In this document: positions 10,735-24,000 of the stretch, in pieces
Layout: every line of letters starts with the position of its first letter
How positions within the stretch are numbered: position 1 is the stretch's first letter
Origin: Branchiostoma floridae
Taxonomy: Eukaryota; Chordata; Leptocardii; Amphioxiformes; Branchiostomatidae
Reading direction: 5' to 3'
Length of the DNA: 64,000 nucleotides
Assembly: GCF_000003815.2 (NCBI RefSeq)
Contig: NC_049984.1
Coordinates: 8,018,197-8,082,196 of the forward strand
Translations under genes and position numbers: made by a program
Notes under the pieces: model-generated
Databases searched by the model: none
What the model was told of the DNA's origin: nothing
The model's input: the letters and a program-made list of their open reading frames with translations, nothing else

Positions 10735-12971
10735 ATTGTATATCTTTTGTGAAATGAAAGTTTATAACAAGACCAAAATATACACCAGAGAACAGATGTG
10801 ACAGTTTCAGATCACATATTTATATATGGCTGTGTGCGTTAGTGTATGTACTATGCACCCATCGTGAGGATATATTGGACAGGTAACATTTAACATTACT
10901 GTGTTTTATTTCGGTTAGTAGCCGTGTTTTGAATCACGTAGCATTTCGTTATCATTGTCAGTTTACGTATCGCAAAGCTGATATTTTGTCTAATATTTCA
11001 AGATGGAAAACAGATGATAAGCCAACATTTTGACCACATTGTGTATGAAAAGGTTGCACAAAGCACTTTCAATTGGGAAAGTGTGCTCTGTTGTATTTCA
11101 CTGTTTTATATCTTACAAGTGACTACAACAAACGAATAGATAATGCAGTGTCCGACTCGTGGATTTTATACAAACACGTTGCTTTGCGGAGAAATGTACA
11201 TTTATGTCTTTTCATGTTCGCTAGAAGATCTCAAAGCAAATTGGAATATTTTGCTTTAAATGTGGAGTTTTTATGATACATGTACACACAAAGGAAGCGT
11301 TTCCGCTTTCCTGAATCCAGAATTTCTGAACCCCATGTACGGAAGTAGGGAACTGACCGCATGCTCGAGAAACAATTGTCCTCGGCAGAAAGAAATTCGT
11401 CGATTAAAGACTTCCTAAATGGTGCGAGACAAGAATGTGTCCATAACCGGCCCTCCATATCTGAACAACAGTACACAAGCGCACAGGTGGGCGGTCAATT
11501 CACGTCAAACATTTTTCTCGATCAAAAGATGTTTTTGAGGAACAATCACTGCAATTCAGTACAGTACCATGGTGTGCTTGTGCTTCTATGTAATAATATA
11601 CCACGGCCCGTGTTCCTACAATGGCGTAAAATGTATTGAAAACCGCCAAGCATTTCGATGAATCGAAAATATTTTTCTAGTTCACTGGATGGAAGTCAAA
11701 GGCCCGTTTGAGGCAGAGTCTGTGGACACACAATACACCTGGACACACAAATTCGGTAAGCCGTGAAAACATGGCATCGTTCTTATTCTAGGTTATTACA
11801 CAAAGATTCATCAAACACACACATCACATGTACATGTACAGTACAAAAATCAGATGAGCTAATTTTAAACGTTTCACTCGGATATACACTATGCGTACAC
11901 ATTTGTAAATATATCACACTACATAGACACACAAGGACACCTCTGGCTCGTATTCAACAATTATGACGTTACTCCACATCAAATAAAGCTAGCTATGTGT
12001 ACATACTGCAGTTTTGTTGTAATGTTTAGTATTTTTGTGGTAATCTTTGTTTCGTTTTGTGGATCTAACAAAGATTGCCGTGTGTACCACAACAGTTCTA
12101 TGTTGACATTATACACATGTTTTGGTACAGGAACGGTCATTTCCTTGGCGTGTTTGTGTATGTGAGCAACTGTCCATCCCAGTTTGTCATTCCTGTGTAA
12201 TAATAATAGAGATTTTAAAATCAAATGAACGAATAATGAATGAATGGTCTACTGACAACATCAATATTTTAGGGAATAAATCAGCAGTTGAGCAGTTTTT
12301 GTAAGTCTCATGTGTGATACATCCAATGCGCTGAGCAGGCATGTTCCAGATGTAAAACATAACGTCTATTTTTTAACAATAAAGTATTTTTTTTAATTCC
12401 TGGAAACAAAAGTCGCTTACCATTCTTGATTAAATCTGTAGGTGTTTAGGCTAAGAGTAAGAGAATCATAACTTCCCTGTTGTTGACTGTTTGTGTCGAA
12501 TAATGCTGTGTAAATTGTCGCCAAGTATAGTGCACGTAGCAGGCTTTCTTGGTCAACTTTTAGTGCTTATCATCCTCTGATTTCTCATTGTATATCAGTA
12601 GAAAAATCCAGCCACCAGGTCTGCCATGGAGGCTAGCTATATGTATGTTTGTGACTCTCTGAACGACAGCCGAAGAAGATATGAAACAGTTTGTACATGT
12701 ACGGACAAGAAATCAGCAATAATTCTGTCCGTAGAGATCCCGTTCGGAGTCTGTAACTTCGATTCAAGAGTCACTACAAGATCAACGAATTGACTTGAAA
12801 CTCGGGATTATATAACAGGGAGAGTACCCTACACAGTATATATATTCCTAATTGCGATCTCTGTCGATGGAAACTCTGATCGCAATCTCTACTGGTAGAA
12901 CCGCCGATTCTATCAGATTGTGGTCCCTGACTTGTATGCATGCATTTATATCATATTAACAGGTGGTTCAC
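10735..12971. other. Intergenic, AT-rich, no gene seen
   Basis: No supported reading frame, RNA gene or delimitable repeat. An ACATGTACATGTAC run lies near 11826. Confidence 0.5.
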
Positions 12972-13020
12972 AACGCAACACAACACAGCACAGCACAACA
13001 CAACACAACACAACAAAACA
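12972..13020. repeat. (ACAAC)n microsatellite
   Basis: Degenerate pentanucleotide run of ACAAC/ACAGC units. It accounts for the Thr/Gln/His-rich open frames across this position. Confidence 0.85.
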
Positions 13021-13497
13021 CACACCATATTCACTTTCTGCATCAGTGCAATGTTGCAAATCAGTGATTTATCTCAATCTGTATGGTTTCAACATATTCT
13101 TACATCTTCACAATGTGTCGTCAGCCTGTCTTGACTATGTAAATCCCCGCCATTGTTCCAGCACTGTTAGTGTGCGACCTTTGTTGTTGTGTGCGGGCGG
13201 AGATGGACAGATAGCGTGTTCCGTCATCTTACAACTGTCAACTTTGCTTCGATTCTCTCGTTTTAAAATAGGCTCTGAATTCAGGACACATCTGCATGAT
13301 TTCTGACCCTAAAAGGACGTTCAATGCTTTATGAGTTTGAGTGGCTACGAGTTAGGTGTGGCGTTCACACCACACTTGCAGAAACGGAGAAGGGGTCCTT
13401 CGCAGTTTGAGTTTTCACCCCTACAGTTCGGTTTTATACAGCTTGTACTTACTGTACAAAACTGATGTGTTTTGCTTAATCAGTTTACCGATTATAC

Positions 13498-13529
13498 CAA
13501 ACAAACAAACAAACAAACAAACAAACAAA
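13498..13529. repeat. (AAAC)n microsatellite
   Basis: About eight consecutive AAAC units. Confidence 0.95.
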
Positions 13530-13631
13530 TATTTCGATACTTCCCACTAAAAAGGGGGAAAGGGATAAACTTCCTCGAACGGACGTTCACAGTAGGAGGC
13601 AGGTGAGAAAATGTGGATACAGCTGCATCAT

Positions 13632-13769
13632 GTGCAGGAGTGTACAGGTGCATCATGTGCAGGAGTGTACAGGTGCATCAGGTGCAGGAGTGTACAGGTG
13701 CATCAGGTGCAGGAGTGTACAGGTGCATCAGGTGCAGGTGTGTACAGGTGCATCAGGTGTAGGCGATTT
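13632..13769 (+). repeat. 25-bp minisatellite, ~5.5 copies
   Basis: The unit begins GTGCAGGAGTGTACAGGTGC and ends ATCAG (or ATCAT). Copies start at 13632, 13657, 13682, 13707 and 13732, with a partial copy at 13757. Copies are almost identical, so the array is young or homogenised. A Cys-rich open frame spanning it is an artefact of three 25-bp units making 25 codons. Confidence 0.92.
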
Positions 13770-14154
13770 CTGAAAAAGACAATGTCCATTGAGTTACAAA
13801 ACGTATAACGTTATAACATTTCGCCACGTTGTACAAGAATCACCATGTTGTTGCGAACACAACAAGTCGTGCAATGAACATTCATAGCTACAAATCCGAG
13901 ATGTACTGCGTTACAAAACTTTATAATGCACATTTTGCTGTGACTATCGCCACGTTGGTACATATACACGAATACTTGTGCTAATGTTGTGCCGGACACA
14001 ATAAATCGTGTTGTGAATCTTCATCGATAAAATTGAATTTAAGTTGTTATAATTAAATGCAAAATAGAACAAAAGAAGATTGATTGATTGAAAGAAAGAT
14101 TGGTCAGGAAGAATAGGAGGACAGACCTACATGGTAGCAGGATCTGGTTAAATT

Positions 14155-14285
14155 CGTCTGTGCGAAGTTAGGACTATTCTTGTGATAGTCGTGCATGTTT
14201 CGTACAAAATTTAGCTATCCTTGTCACAGCATCAGTGACTTGTAAATCCAACGACATCAAAATGGTGCGACGACTTACGGCGAAT
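14155..14285 (-). repeat. CGTACGAC repeat family, copy I (reverse, partial)
   Basis: Read on the minus strand it contains CATTTTGATGTCGTTGGATT, then TTTTGTACGAAACATGCACG. Both are family landmarks, and both ends are eroded. Confidence 0.4.
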
Positions 14286-15785
14286 AAGTTGGCCGCGTTG
14301 TTATCAATGGAAAGCTTCTCTTTCAAAAAGTAATTTGTCTGATGGGTACTTTCAAGGACAGGTTTGCTCTAGATTCCCCACCTTTCCGAGCCATACCTGC
14401 TGAAATATTTGCCATCGCGATGTTGTTTTTCAAGTGGAGCGCGCGCGTGCACGTGTGGATGTTTTCCCCTGGTCGGTTGGTTGTCATGAATGGCCACCCC
14501 TGGCTGACCGACACGCCTGCGTCCTGCAAATGTTTTGAATGTGAGATCAGCCCGCCACGCTACACGCTACATTACGTAACATCATATGCTTTTCCACGCA
14601 TGCCCAGTAGACCACGACCTACAGGGCACTGAACAATGATGGACCAGTGGTAGAGATCTTTCTGAACAGAGGAAACAAGCTCGAATTTTTCGATGGCGGA
14701 CAAGCAATTTTCGCTCAATAAACTAAAACTCCCGTGTCAGGAATGATTGAGACCACTGATTTTGTGATTTTAATCATTCATTTTGAAAAATGTGGCATTG
14801 GCGGAGAATTGCATTTTTAGAACTTCTATTGCATCATTCTGTTGGTATCGTGCACGTAGAAATGATTGTTGCTGACGTATGGATAGCAAACAACGTTTCA
14901 AAACTGCCCTATGATTTTGAACTTGTTCTATGCGAAAGTTCTGAGTGGTCCTCTGTGCGCTGAATTTTCATGGATGGCAGTAGATGCGTAAGAGATAAGA
15001 AAAAGGGAAGTCTTGCATTAAGTAGCTCCTCCGCAAAATGGAGAAGTTGATGGGGCGTACAGGTGCTTCCTCCCGCTCTAATTGATGAGACATTCCACAT
15101 ATCTCATCACACACATGCCTCATCACATTCTCGCCGCACAGCTGCGCGGAGGGAGACAAAAGACGGGCATGACACCAAGCGACCCGTGCCGTGACCCGGC
15201 CGTTAAGTTATGAGCGAGGTCTCGCGCCATTGACGCTGAAGGCTATCAAGTTTTTCCTGTGGTGACATTTTCATTTCCAGTTTTGACATCATGGGGATAA
15301 ATAGCTCATTTGTTAGTCATGAGAGGAGACTTGGTTTGAGAAACAACAACTTTTTATTGTGTTATTGTCTCAGCATCAATTGTTGAGCAATAATTTGTAA
15401 TACACATGTATTATGTTTTGAGGTAAATGTTCTCACATTCCAACATCATATCCGTCCGAACCATTGGCTCACCTTGTTGCTGTGACATTTGTGAAGAACG
15501 TGCTTCTCAATTCTTGGCTTCGAATTCGTTAGTCTCTACCAGACTCCGGCCTGGCCGAATTGTAATAGGGGACTAGGGCCAAGTTAGGAATAAAAGCCTT
15601 GTAGGAGTTAATTGGCCTAGGAGTGAACTGACCGGTCGGCGGTAGCTGGATAGATTGCAAAAGACTGACTGAGATCCCAGGGCAACTTATTTGTCCTATT
15701 TGGCCTAATCCAGCTGACACATCTGCTTGAAGTATTCGTCGCAAGGGCGTTGTGTTGTGCTCAGTCAACACAACGCGGCGCGGTC
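14286..15785. other. Intergenic, no gene seen
   Basis: Short overlapping open frames (60-96 codons) with no recognisable domain; no repeat delimited. Confidence 0.45.
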
Positions 15786-15990
15786 ACCTTTCGTCGTAGG
15801 TCGTGGTAATGATTTTGATGCCGTGAAGTTTTCAAGCATGTCAGAGTGCGACAGAGCCAACCAACCACGATTAACTAAGACCGCCTTTTCTGTAAAAAGA
15901 CAGATGATTTTTGTACAACTCCCCAAGAGCATCCTTGTACGACGATCGCACAACACACTATGCCTTAATTAATGCGACGGTTGTATACAT
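15786..15990 (+). repeat. CGTACGAC repeat family, copy E
   Basis: Begins TTTCGTCGTAGGTCGTGG, then AATGATTTTGATGCCGTGAA and TTTTCAAGCATGTCAGAGTG. The right part has TTGTACGACGATCGCACAAC. Confidence 0.6.
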
Positions 15991-16251
15991 GTACAGGACA
16001 TCGGAAGCTAGCAATCGTTAAGTTACATGTACATCAATTCCTCTTATCAATGTTAGTAAATCTTGCTCTATTGCCATTACCTCACCTGGTCGACGTCTGA
16101 CTATCAGAGGCGGCTAAAACATAGATGGGTTCTGGGAGAGGATGTGTTATTACCAAAAATAAAGTGGTAGCATACTGTACAGTAGCTGCCGTACAAAAAC
16201 TGTTGTGGGAGACCACACTGTTACAGTTCAGTTCTGATTGTTGTATACCCT

Positions 16252-16498
16252 TGGGAAAGGTACTGTACACCTATTTTCTCACTCGACTAGCTGCTAGGGA
16301 CATCTTCTCAAATGGGACGTAAAGTCGGTGGTCGCCGTAATTGAGAAGAGTCACATCTCGAGCATGTTAAAGAACCCAACACACTTAATGAAAAGAGTAG
16401 GGGTCTACCCCGGTGTAGCTCAAATCTTACAACCTTGTCCAAGGGTTGACATCTTGAAAAGGTGAAAGTCACCTGTTACGTCATTCCTTCCACAAATG
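16252..16498 (+). repeat. SINE family copy 1 (body, 5' truncated)
   Basis: Shares the order of landmarks with the copies at 30435 and 47470: GGGAAAGGTACTGTACACCT, GGGACATCTTCTCAAATGGG, AGTCACATCTCGAGCATGTT, AAAGAACCCAACACACTTAA, then GGTTGACATCTTGAAAAGG and CACCTGTTACGTCATTCCTT. The tRNA-like head is absent. Confidence 0.65.
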
Positions 16499-17274
16499 TA
16501 TTAAATCTAAATGAATAGACAGAACAATGATTTGTTTGTCAATAACACTGCCAACTCCACAAGAACATTCCTCTGATATTCCTGATTACCACTGTTCCTA
16601 TAAAGCAATACGTGGAACACTAGTATATAATAGAAAAATGGTCAAGGCAGCGGTATGAAAGATGTCTACATACAGTCAAAATAAGAGAATCAAGAGTAAC
16701 GGAAATATCATTGTCTTGAACAGCGTCCGCTGCAACTTTCTTTAGTATGAAGAGAAAAGGCGGCGATATTAAAAATATCCATTTAAGGGTACGATAAGAC
16801 ATTTAAGAGTAACGGAAATACGAATATCTTGAACAACGTCCACTTCAAACAGCAAAGAACTAGATACCGTTCTGTGTGGGTCTATGAACCTTCTACGGCC
16901 TTCTGTATAAAACTACCGTATGGGTCAAGGCGCGGCCGAAAATGTTAGTATTCTCCGTCCGTGCCCCTTCCCAGTTTTAACCGGGCCTGACCGCCCCAGC
17001 ATCCGCCGGTACAAACACCGTTACCGTCCCCTGACTGGCCGCAGCACACCATAGGTAGCTTCAGGGGCTGCCTAATTAATTGGCTGTGTCCCAGGCGTTT
17101 ATTTTCATTAGGCATTATTGGCCCTGTGGTGGGGTCATGCGGAATGTTGCAGTGTAGTTCGGAGAACCTGCCCTGCAGGCGGCAGGGGGAGTCACCGCAC
17201 GGTAGTGGCTGGGACGGAGTTACAACACACACCCATGTACAATGTATATACAAACTGTCATGGCGAGCTGTATT
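16499..17274. other. Intergenic, no gene seen
   Basis: Two similar 'AGAGTAACGGAAATA' segments (near 16693 and 16806) form a short imperfect direct repeat. A GC-rich patch lies at 16960-17060. No gene is supported. Confidence 0.4.
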
Positions 17275-17508
17275 AGCCTCCCTCGTAGACTTTTGGAGCG
17301 GCAGGGTTATTTTGGGAGGAAGGGGGGCTGATTCATGATTTTTAACATGGGCTAAGGCTCTCCATGCCCAAAGAACATCATTGACATGCCGGGGAAACTC
17401 CTTCTCCCAGCCCCGGCATAGGAAACCTTAGTCCAGGTTACAAAAATCGCGAATCACCGCTCCCTCAAAACATAAACTCCGCCGCTCCGAAGTCTGCAAA
17501 GGAGGCTT
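17275..17508. mobile_element. Foldback (MITE-like) element with ~70-bp arms
   Basis: The left arm (17275-17343) starts AGCCTCCCTCGTAGACTTTT and contains GGAGCGGC. The right arm (17441-17508), read in reverse, starts AAGCCTCCTTTGCAGACTTC and also contains GGAGCGGCGG. Arms stay alignable to GATTTTT on the inner side. No coding capacity. A single arm of the same family is at 49240-49310. Confidence 0.7.
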
Positions 17509-19686
17509 GAGTTGCATAGTCTACCATTGTGTGCCATTAGTACAAATATGTCTTCATTTACCTCTAATATCCATAATCAAATACCATTACGTTGGTCTTC
17601 ATCAATGTTACCTACAGGTCAAAGATCTTGAAAATACATTCATACATGATCATAGATGTGCCTTCTGGCAAACGCCCCTGTAGTTCCAAAGAAAGCCGCT
17701 AGAGGGCTAAACTTGCGTCTCTTCCCAGTTTCAGCTTATTTCTGATTCAACATATCGCCTTTTAGCGTATGTGAAATGGCATGTGATAAGACGTTCTTGT
17801 TGCCAACACGACAAACAGAAGGTTGACGGACTGGTTCCTTGAGGGACCTGCACAGCTGAGCTGGCCTTTTTTTCTGGAGTAATCAAATACCAGGGCGAAC
17901 TAGAACGTAGAAGTGTAACTTCTCATTCAACAGCAGAGCGGAGACTCAAGCAGATACGTGGTGTCTTGTTTCTGCACGTCCTTTCCGCTAGACGAAAGAA
18001 CGAAGCGATGTACATTTTCCCAGTCGCCTATGGAGACTGGTACAGACAAAGAAAATTTTTCTGTAAAAATGCGTGCAATAAGATATAGCTCATTTGACAA
18101 AGTACTTGACTAAGCACATCATATACTACGCACTAATATGAAATGATATGTGGATCAAATACTTTGTCAAATGAATCATATTTCATATTATATGCATTAG
18201 AACGGTATGGCGTCAGAGACGAGTTCTCGTTATACACATGTAGCAGGCGAACCTGGCGTGGGAATTAGTGGGGTATAAGATTATCAGATAATGTTTTTGC
18301 CGTCTGTCACCCACAGTTCTGTATAGACAGACGTGCAATGCCTCCACCAGACCCCAGTTATCACCGCGTACTCCCGGCACTTCTGTCCGGCCCTCAGGAG
18401 TCAAGTGTGCCATCAACGGAGAACCGCATCTGCCATGGGCTCTGCCAACATGGACTCTCCCAGTGGAGGTCAAAGTTAAATTTTGCACATGACATATTAC
18501 CAGGCGAAAGATTTTAAAGAACATTTTCCATAAGATCGAATTCCGACGCAGATTCCAATTTCCTATAAACTAATGTGAAATGGGTTATGACAAAGTGACA
18601 GATATATGATTATATATCGGTCACTTCTGAAATGTTGTGTAAGGCGAATGAGCTTTGCCAAATTGCGCCGAGTTGTGTAGGGCAGTAGCAAAATGGAGCA
18701 AACCGGCATAACCTGTCGCCCGATTTCTTTGAAATTAATTTCCCCCCAAAAAATTGCACTGTGGCGCAAATGAGTGCAAATCGGTGGAATTTATAGTATC
18801 TTATAATATTTTAGCTATGTTGCGCCAAATTACAAAATCGGTACAACTTTATTTGTCCTCGCAAAGTTTGTGCAATATTTCTTATCACAATACAGTTCAG
18901 TGAGCCATCAACTTTTCGGATGAAAACCGTGTATAACAATTTCCATGACCACCCCCGCAGTGCTACCTGGTACACCCCGCAGGCGTTCCACCGTTAGTAA
19001 CCCCTCATTTATTTGTAACTGTTTACTTCCGAAAACTAAACCAAACAAAACCATAATGGGTGGGGACGCATCCCTTGTCTATTAAAGAATAAATCCGTAT
19101 GGTATCGCGAACAACTGTTTAACAGATAAATGTCGCTAAGTCGCTTAAATCACACAACATCCTTCTCTTTAGAAACACCTTGAAACAAAAGGAATTGTGC
19201 GATAGGACCACCGAGGATGCCCTTGTTGTTTCATAAACAAAAGCAGGTAAGTACATAATGTGGGTATCACACGTTAATCCTGTTTACTGTAGTGGACTAT
19301 CATAACTGATACAACTGGATTGATACATGTATTAGGACGTCATCTTGTGATTTGCCCCGCCCAGTATTACACACCTGCGTGCACCTTTCCATGAAAACCC
19401 CAGGGAAAGGGGGGGAGGTGAGGTATTCATACTATTCGCTCCTCCTAATACAATATCTATAAGTAAATGAAGACCTTTATTGCACATACGAAAAGCATGA
19501 GCAGGGGGTATTACCATTGAGAATCAAGTTGAACACTAATATATAATTACAGTTTGTTCCACCTATCTCCATCGTCATATTGCGCTCTCTGTATACTTTT
19601 TCGAAATACTGTTTACCCGTGATGTTGCAATTAGCCCTTGGGCAAAAATACATGTAAAAGTTAAGTCACTATGATGTGAAGCTAAT
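17509..19686. other. Intergenic, no gene seen
   Basis: Contains the foldback at 18069-18197. Otherwise short overlapping open frames without domains. Confidence 0.45.
18069..18197. mobile_element. Small foldback element (129 bp)
   Basis: The left arm (18069-18109) contains GCTCATTTGACAAAGTACTTGA's core, and the right arm (18155-18197) contains CAAATACTTTGTCAAATGAA, its reverse complement with few changes. Arms are ~42 bp with more divergence outward. Non-coding. Confidence 0.6.
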
Positions 19687-19929
19687 GGTGCACTCTCACT
19701 GCACTTGCGTCAAGCTTGCGTCACTGCGGGGTTCGTTCACTGCATTACTGTTTGGTTATTTTCTCCGATTCTATAATTTAGATATTGCGTAATACGTAAG
19801 AGTATGACTTAGAAGACGACAAAAAAACACAAAAAGTAAGAAAATAAGCTCTTTATTTCTGAAATTCATTGAGTAACTTTCGAACCACGCATTGACGCAA
19901 GCTTGACGCAAGTGCAGTGAGAGTGCACC
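19687..19929. mobile_element. MITE with 50-bp near-perfect terminal inverted repeats
   Basis: A 243-bp element. The left end begins GGTGCACTCTCACTGCACTT, and the right end is its reverse complement. The first 37 bases match perfectly and ~48 of 50 overall. The interior is AT-rich and non-coding. No clear target duplication is visible (GCTAAT outside left, TTAAGT outside right). Near-identical arms suggest recent insertion or arm homogenisation. Confidence 0.85.
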
Positions 19930-20075
19930 TTAAGTTATGAGAAAGTTTTGGAACGCAAAAGCGCAATAACACACAACTTTTCTGTCTCTCCTGTGTAGCT
20001 CATTCTGTCAGGTCTCTAATCCAGAGAAACAATAATGTAACCCCGCCCATCCCACTCTCTCTCTCCCACGGTCCC

Positions 20076-20106
20076 GCGCATGCGTGATGAGGTCAGCATG
20101 ACGTCA
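20076..20106. promoter_or_regulatory. NRF1-like and CRE motifs, promoter-like patch
   Basis: GCGCATGCGT (20076-20085) is close to the NRF1 palindrome, and a perfect CRE TGACGTCA lies at 20099-20106. An upstream CCCCGCCCATCCC and CT-rich run complete a GC-rich patch. No downstream reading frame is supported, so this is a promoter candidate only. Confidence 0.3.
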
Positions 20107-20899
20107 CGCCAACCCGGCCTAACCCCATACAAATTACTTAATGCCCAATAAGCACAATAAACAAATACCGTCCCACAGCGCGCCGCTGACTGCAGCTGTA
20201 ACATTTTACTACTCGATTCGGGCAAATCTCTTTGTCCTTCTGCTTATGATAAGGCTTAGATTCGGCTGGTTTGCTGACATGTGTCTTCATTTGAATCTTG
20301 GCGATTTCCGTCTTCGAGAATTTTGTGCAACCGAGCACTGCATCTGAAATGTAAAGTGCATATGGCAGAAGCATTTTCGTATTCTTATGCAATAGTAATT
20401 GTGATTTTTATCTTTTTATTTTACTGTCATACTAAAGAAGTCTTTGAATTGTTATGTCCAATGAAAACATGCATATATTAGTGTTAAAAATACAGCGACT
20501 GACCGTTTTTCATGTAAATACATTTGGCCACCATTTTGATTTAATCGAAAATGTCAACTATTGTCATTATTTCTATCCAGCCCTAGCAAAATGATATGTA
20601 ATAGGCTTGCAATGCAAATCTGGATATTGCTAAAGTAAGACTATATAGATATTTTATCACACAACAAACCAATGAAGTCTGAAATAAAAACAATCTGTAA
20701 CCATATAATGTAATTTTGAGGCTACTATGATAATATGAAAAACAATTTTGGTATTTATTTTTACAGAAGCTGACTTGCCTGTTATCTATGCTTGTCGTAT
20801 TTCATCTGGTCTTTGATACCTTTCATATGTCCTGTAAAATATCCTACGAGATTATGATAATTAAGGCCTTTTTCGAATGATAAACGATCAATTTCAGAT

Positions 20900-21000
20900 G
20901 TAACGTTATTGATTTGATTTGATTTGAAATTAACGTTATTGAAAATTTGAGTTGATTTGAAACTAACGTCATTTGATTTGAGCCTAACGTTATTGAAAAG
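20900..21000. repeat. Degenerate tandem 'TAACGTTATTGA/TTTGATTTGA' repeat
   Basis: TAACGTTATTGA (or TAACGTCATTTGA) recurs four times at ~30-bp spacing, separated by TTGATTTGA runs. Confidence 0.6.
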
Positions 21001-24000
21001 GGTCCTTTCTAGCTTGACAGACAGCGCTAAGGACGGCAATATTTCTTATGAAAATAATTCATTAAACTTTATCCGTTAATACCCTCGGTAAGTCAAAACA
21101 TAAACAAATTCTGTAATGAGCGCTAAATACCAATAACAGTAAACCGTAACACTTTTACTCTATTCAGGTTTGGTTCATAGATGCTTTAACTTAAATTTTA
21201 TCAGTCATACAGTACAAGTTTTGATAAGAGAATAGATAAAGAGATATCGTACGGTGGGGCAGGAGGAGGGGCAGTGAGAGTAGACAAAATCCAGGGAATT
21301 CGCCGCAAGGTGTGGGCGGGCACACCTGAGCCGACGGCCGTTTAGTCGACGGAAGTGCCCCGTTCCTGGCACCGGCCGTTCCGGAGAGATAACATCGTGA
21401 TGATATCAGACTGTAGCCACCATTTCCTATAGGGTGGTTACCCTGTGATCACAACATAATAGCCGGATAAACATCATATTGGTTACGCCAGGAGCGGGAT
21501 ATCAACGGGACAACATAGAGACTAAGTGTTGATCCCGGCGCCTCGGGCGTCAAGACTGATAAATTCTCTCAGACAAAGCTTATTTACAAAATAGTTGGTA
21601 ATTATTACTTTCATCCGCTACAGTCTCGTACATCTGATAATAACTGACAGAAACCTGACGTCAAACGAAAGAATGTCGACCTCACAATACTGTATGTGTG
21701 ATGTTTGAAATTCTTCGACTCTGTGAGAGGAAATGGCGGGAAATGCTATATTGTTAATCCTCTGGCACCATCTCCAACAAAATAAGATGCCACTTAGTTG
21801 TCCAGCAGGCGGTAGATTTAAGAGTCTATCAGTTCTTTGAAAGATCGAACGATAAGAAACCACATCCGACGGTTTCTGATTTATAATTCTCACTCCCTAT
21901 TAAACCTGAATTAGATGACCTGATAAACACATGAACGTCGTCAGTCCTGGCCAAGGCTACTGTCTGTCGCCCTCCCCAACACAGAGGTCACGGGTCAACT
22001 TTAGAGGTCACGCAGAAGGTCACAATTCTATCTGATAATATATCAACGTCATTGTCACTGTCGATATGATTCAAATTTTTATCTAACCTTTACATGGGCG
22101 TGGGGATGACTGTTGGCAACATTTCATACATATTAGTATATTTTGAACTGTAATAAAATTTCCAATACTAGTATCATGTAACAACACCTGTTACAACTAG
22201 CTGTTGGAAATAGAATTGGTTGATTGACTGATTGACTGACTGACAGATTTATTGATTGATTGAGTTATCTAAAACACTTCACCCAATACCACTTCCTGTA
22301 TACCTGTTCGCTTCCAAACTTTTCCAACGCGTTGTGCAACATTAACAAAGCAAAGAGATATCTTGCTAATGTTTAACAGTTAGTGATATTCTGATTACTA
22401 TATTGTATATATATTTGTCAATCTAACAGTGACAAGACCAGATTGGGAGCTATTTGGACCTTTCCCCGTTGTCAAATCTGTCTCCAGTGCATTAAAAGCT
22501 GTTTCTAAGTTTGAAACAACATTTTAACTTGTCTTATCGTTATATACACACGGACGCCGTATCAAAATGAACTGTCTGAAAGTACACAGATGAAATGGAA
22601 ATGTCGAAAAGCACCAGAGCAACGGTTCTTGTTTGGTTGATTGTTTATTCGAGAGCTAACCACAAGATACTATTGTGGTGATGGAGCGAGGGATACAAGA
22701 ATAACAAGAAAGAAAGATAACAAACAACGTTACACTTGTAACCTGAAATATGTAGAAACAAATACAGTGTACGAAAACAATTTTGACAATGCTTGTGGCA
22801 ATGTGATGTGTATAGAATCTACTTTTCGTTATAATATAGAAGATAGTTATAACTAGTAAATTCTCTATTCGTGGAATTTATTTTTGTGAAGAAATTTAGC
22901 ACAACTTTTAGTGGTCGACAGATCGGTAGTTGTTCGTCAATTTTCGGACAGATTCGTAGCCGAGTTTGTCACAGTTTACACACGGGTCACTCCAAGTGTC
23001 AACCGGCCCCGCCTTGTGGTAACAAACCAAGACATTCCCGTCCACCTGTCCAGACAGTATTAAAAGTGTTTGAAATCCGCATCTTCCTCTAAGACACGCT
23101 TGTCTAAAGTTTCCGTAGCACGCCACATTTCAAATGTAGCAATGGAAAAAAAACTGTTTGCATTTTATCTTATGTTTTAGTGCTGTGGTCTTTTAAAGCT
23201 ATTAAGACAACGTCATTAGTATAAGTATTTTCTGTTGTGAAAACTAAAAAATGAGATGTGGAACTCCCAACACATTGCTGACAGTAGCATTTTCTCGATA
23301 GACGTTTTTATGGACGCTGAAAGCTGTGTATAAACGTCGCTACGGTGAGAAGACTCGCACATGTCGGACAGTGCTGATGCCGCACGACAGATTTATGTTC
23401 TAGTTGATACTTCTTGTCGTTATGGAGCCCAAACCGCCGACCCTGTGTCGCACACCTCGCCACCGTACCTTACCAACACACAGGCGTGTGTACCAGTAAC
23501 CCCCGCCAACAAGTGTCCTGAACCAGGTCTGTCGTGTTTAGGGTTTTATACTTCTCCAACGATGCACAACTTTACACTGTTTTTGTAAGACGCTGGTTAC
23601 ATGGTAGCGAAATGCAAACCCCGGGCACTCTGGCAGCCCCGGCTTCCGTGTCTGTTACTGCCAGTGGTGTGAAGCGAGAGAAAATATATACCGACTCGGG
23701 CTGCTGAGAATCTGGACTATACATTACCCACATCCCTTCCTTTCAGCGGGTTTTCCCCAGACCCTGAGGACTGGGGTGTTGGCAAAATCCTCAAAAATCT
23801 GTTTCCAAACATGAAAAGGCCAGCGCTGACGACTTAAAAGGGCACCTGCTCAGTTTCACCTGATCCGCCGATACCTGTTACAAATCCTGTTCTCCAGACC
23901 GCTCCGGTGCTGGGTGGCTACAATATGGGTTTTGTCCGCAGAGCCGGACACTGGATACATGTAATGTATAAGGGTTAACAAATGCGCCGTGTTTCCCCCC

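Larger units (their letters stand above)
13021..14154. other. Intergenic with simple repeats, no gene seen
   Basis: Contains the (AAAC)n run and the 25-bp minisatellite listed separately. The open frame at 12920-13306 begins in the pentanucleotide repeat and has no domain. Confidence 0.45.

Noticed and set aside
13611-13808. Cys-rich 65-codon frame that looks like a repeat protein
   Set aside because: Produced by the 25-bp minisatellite read in three successive phases.
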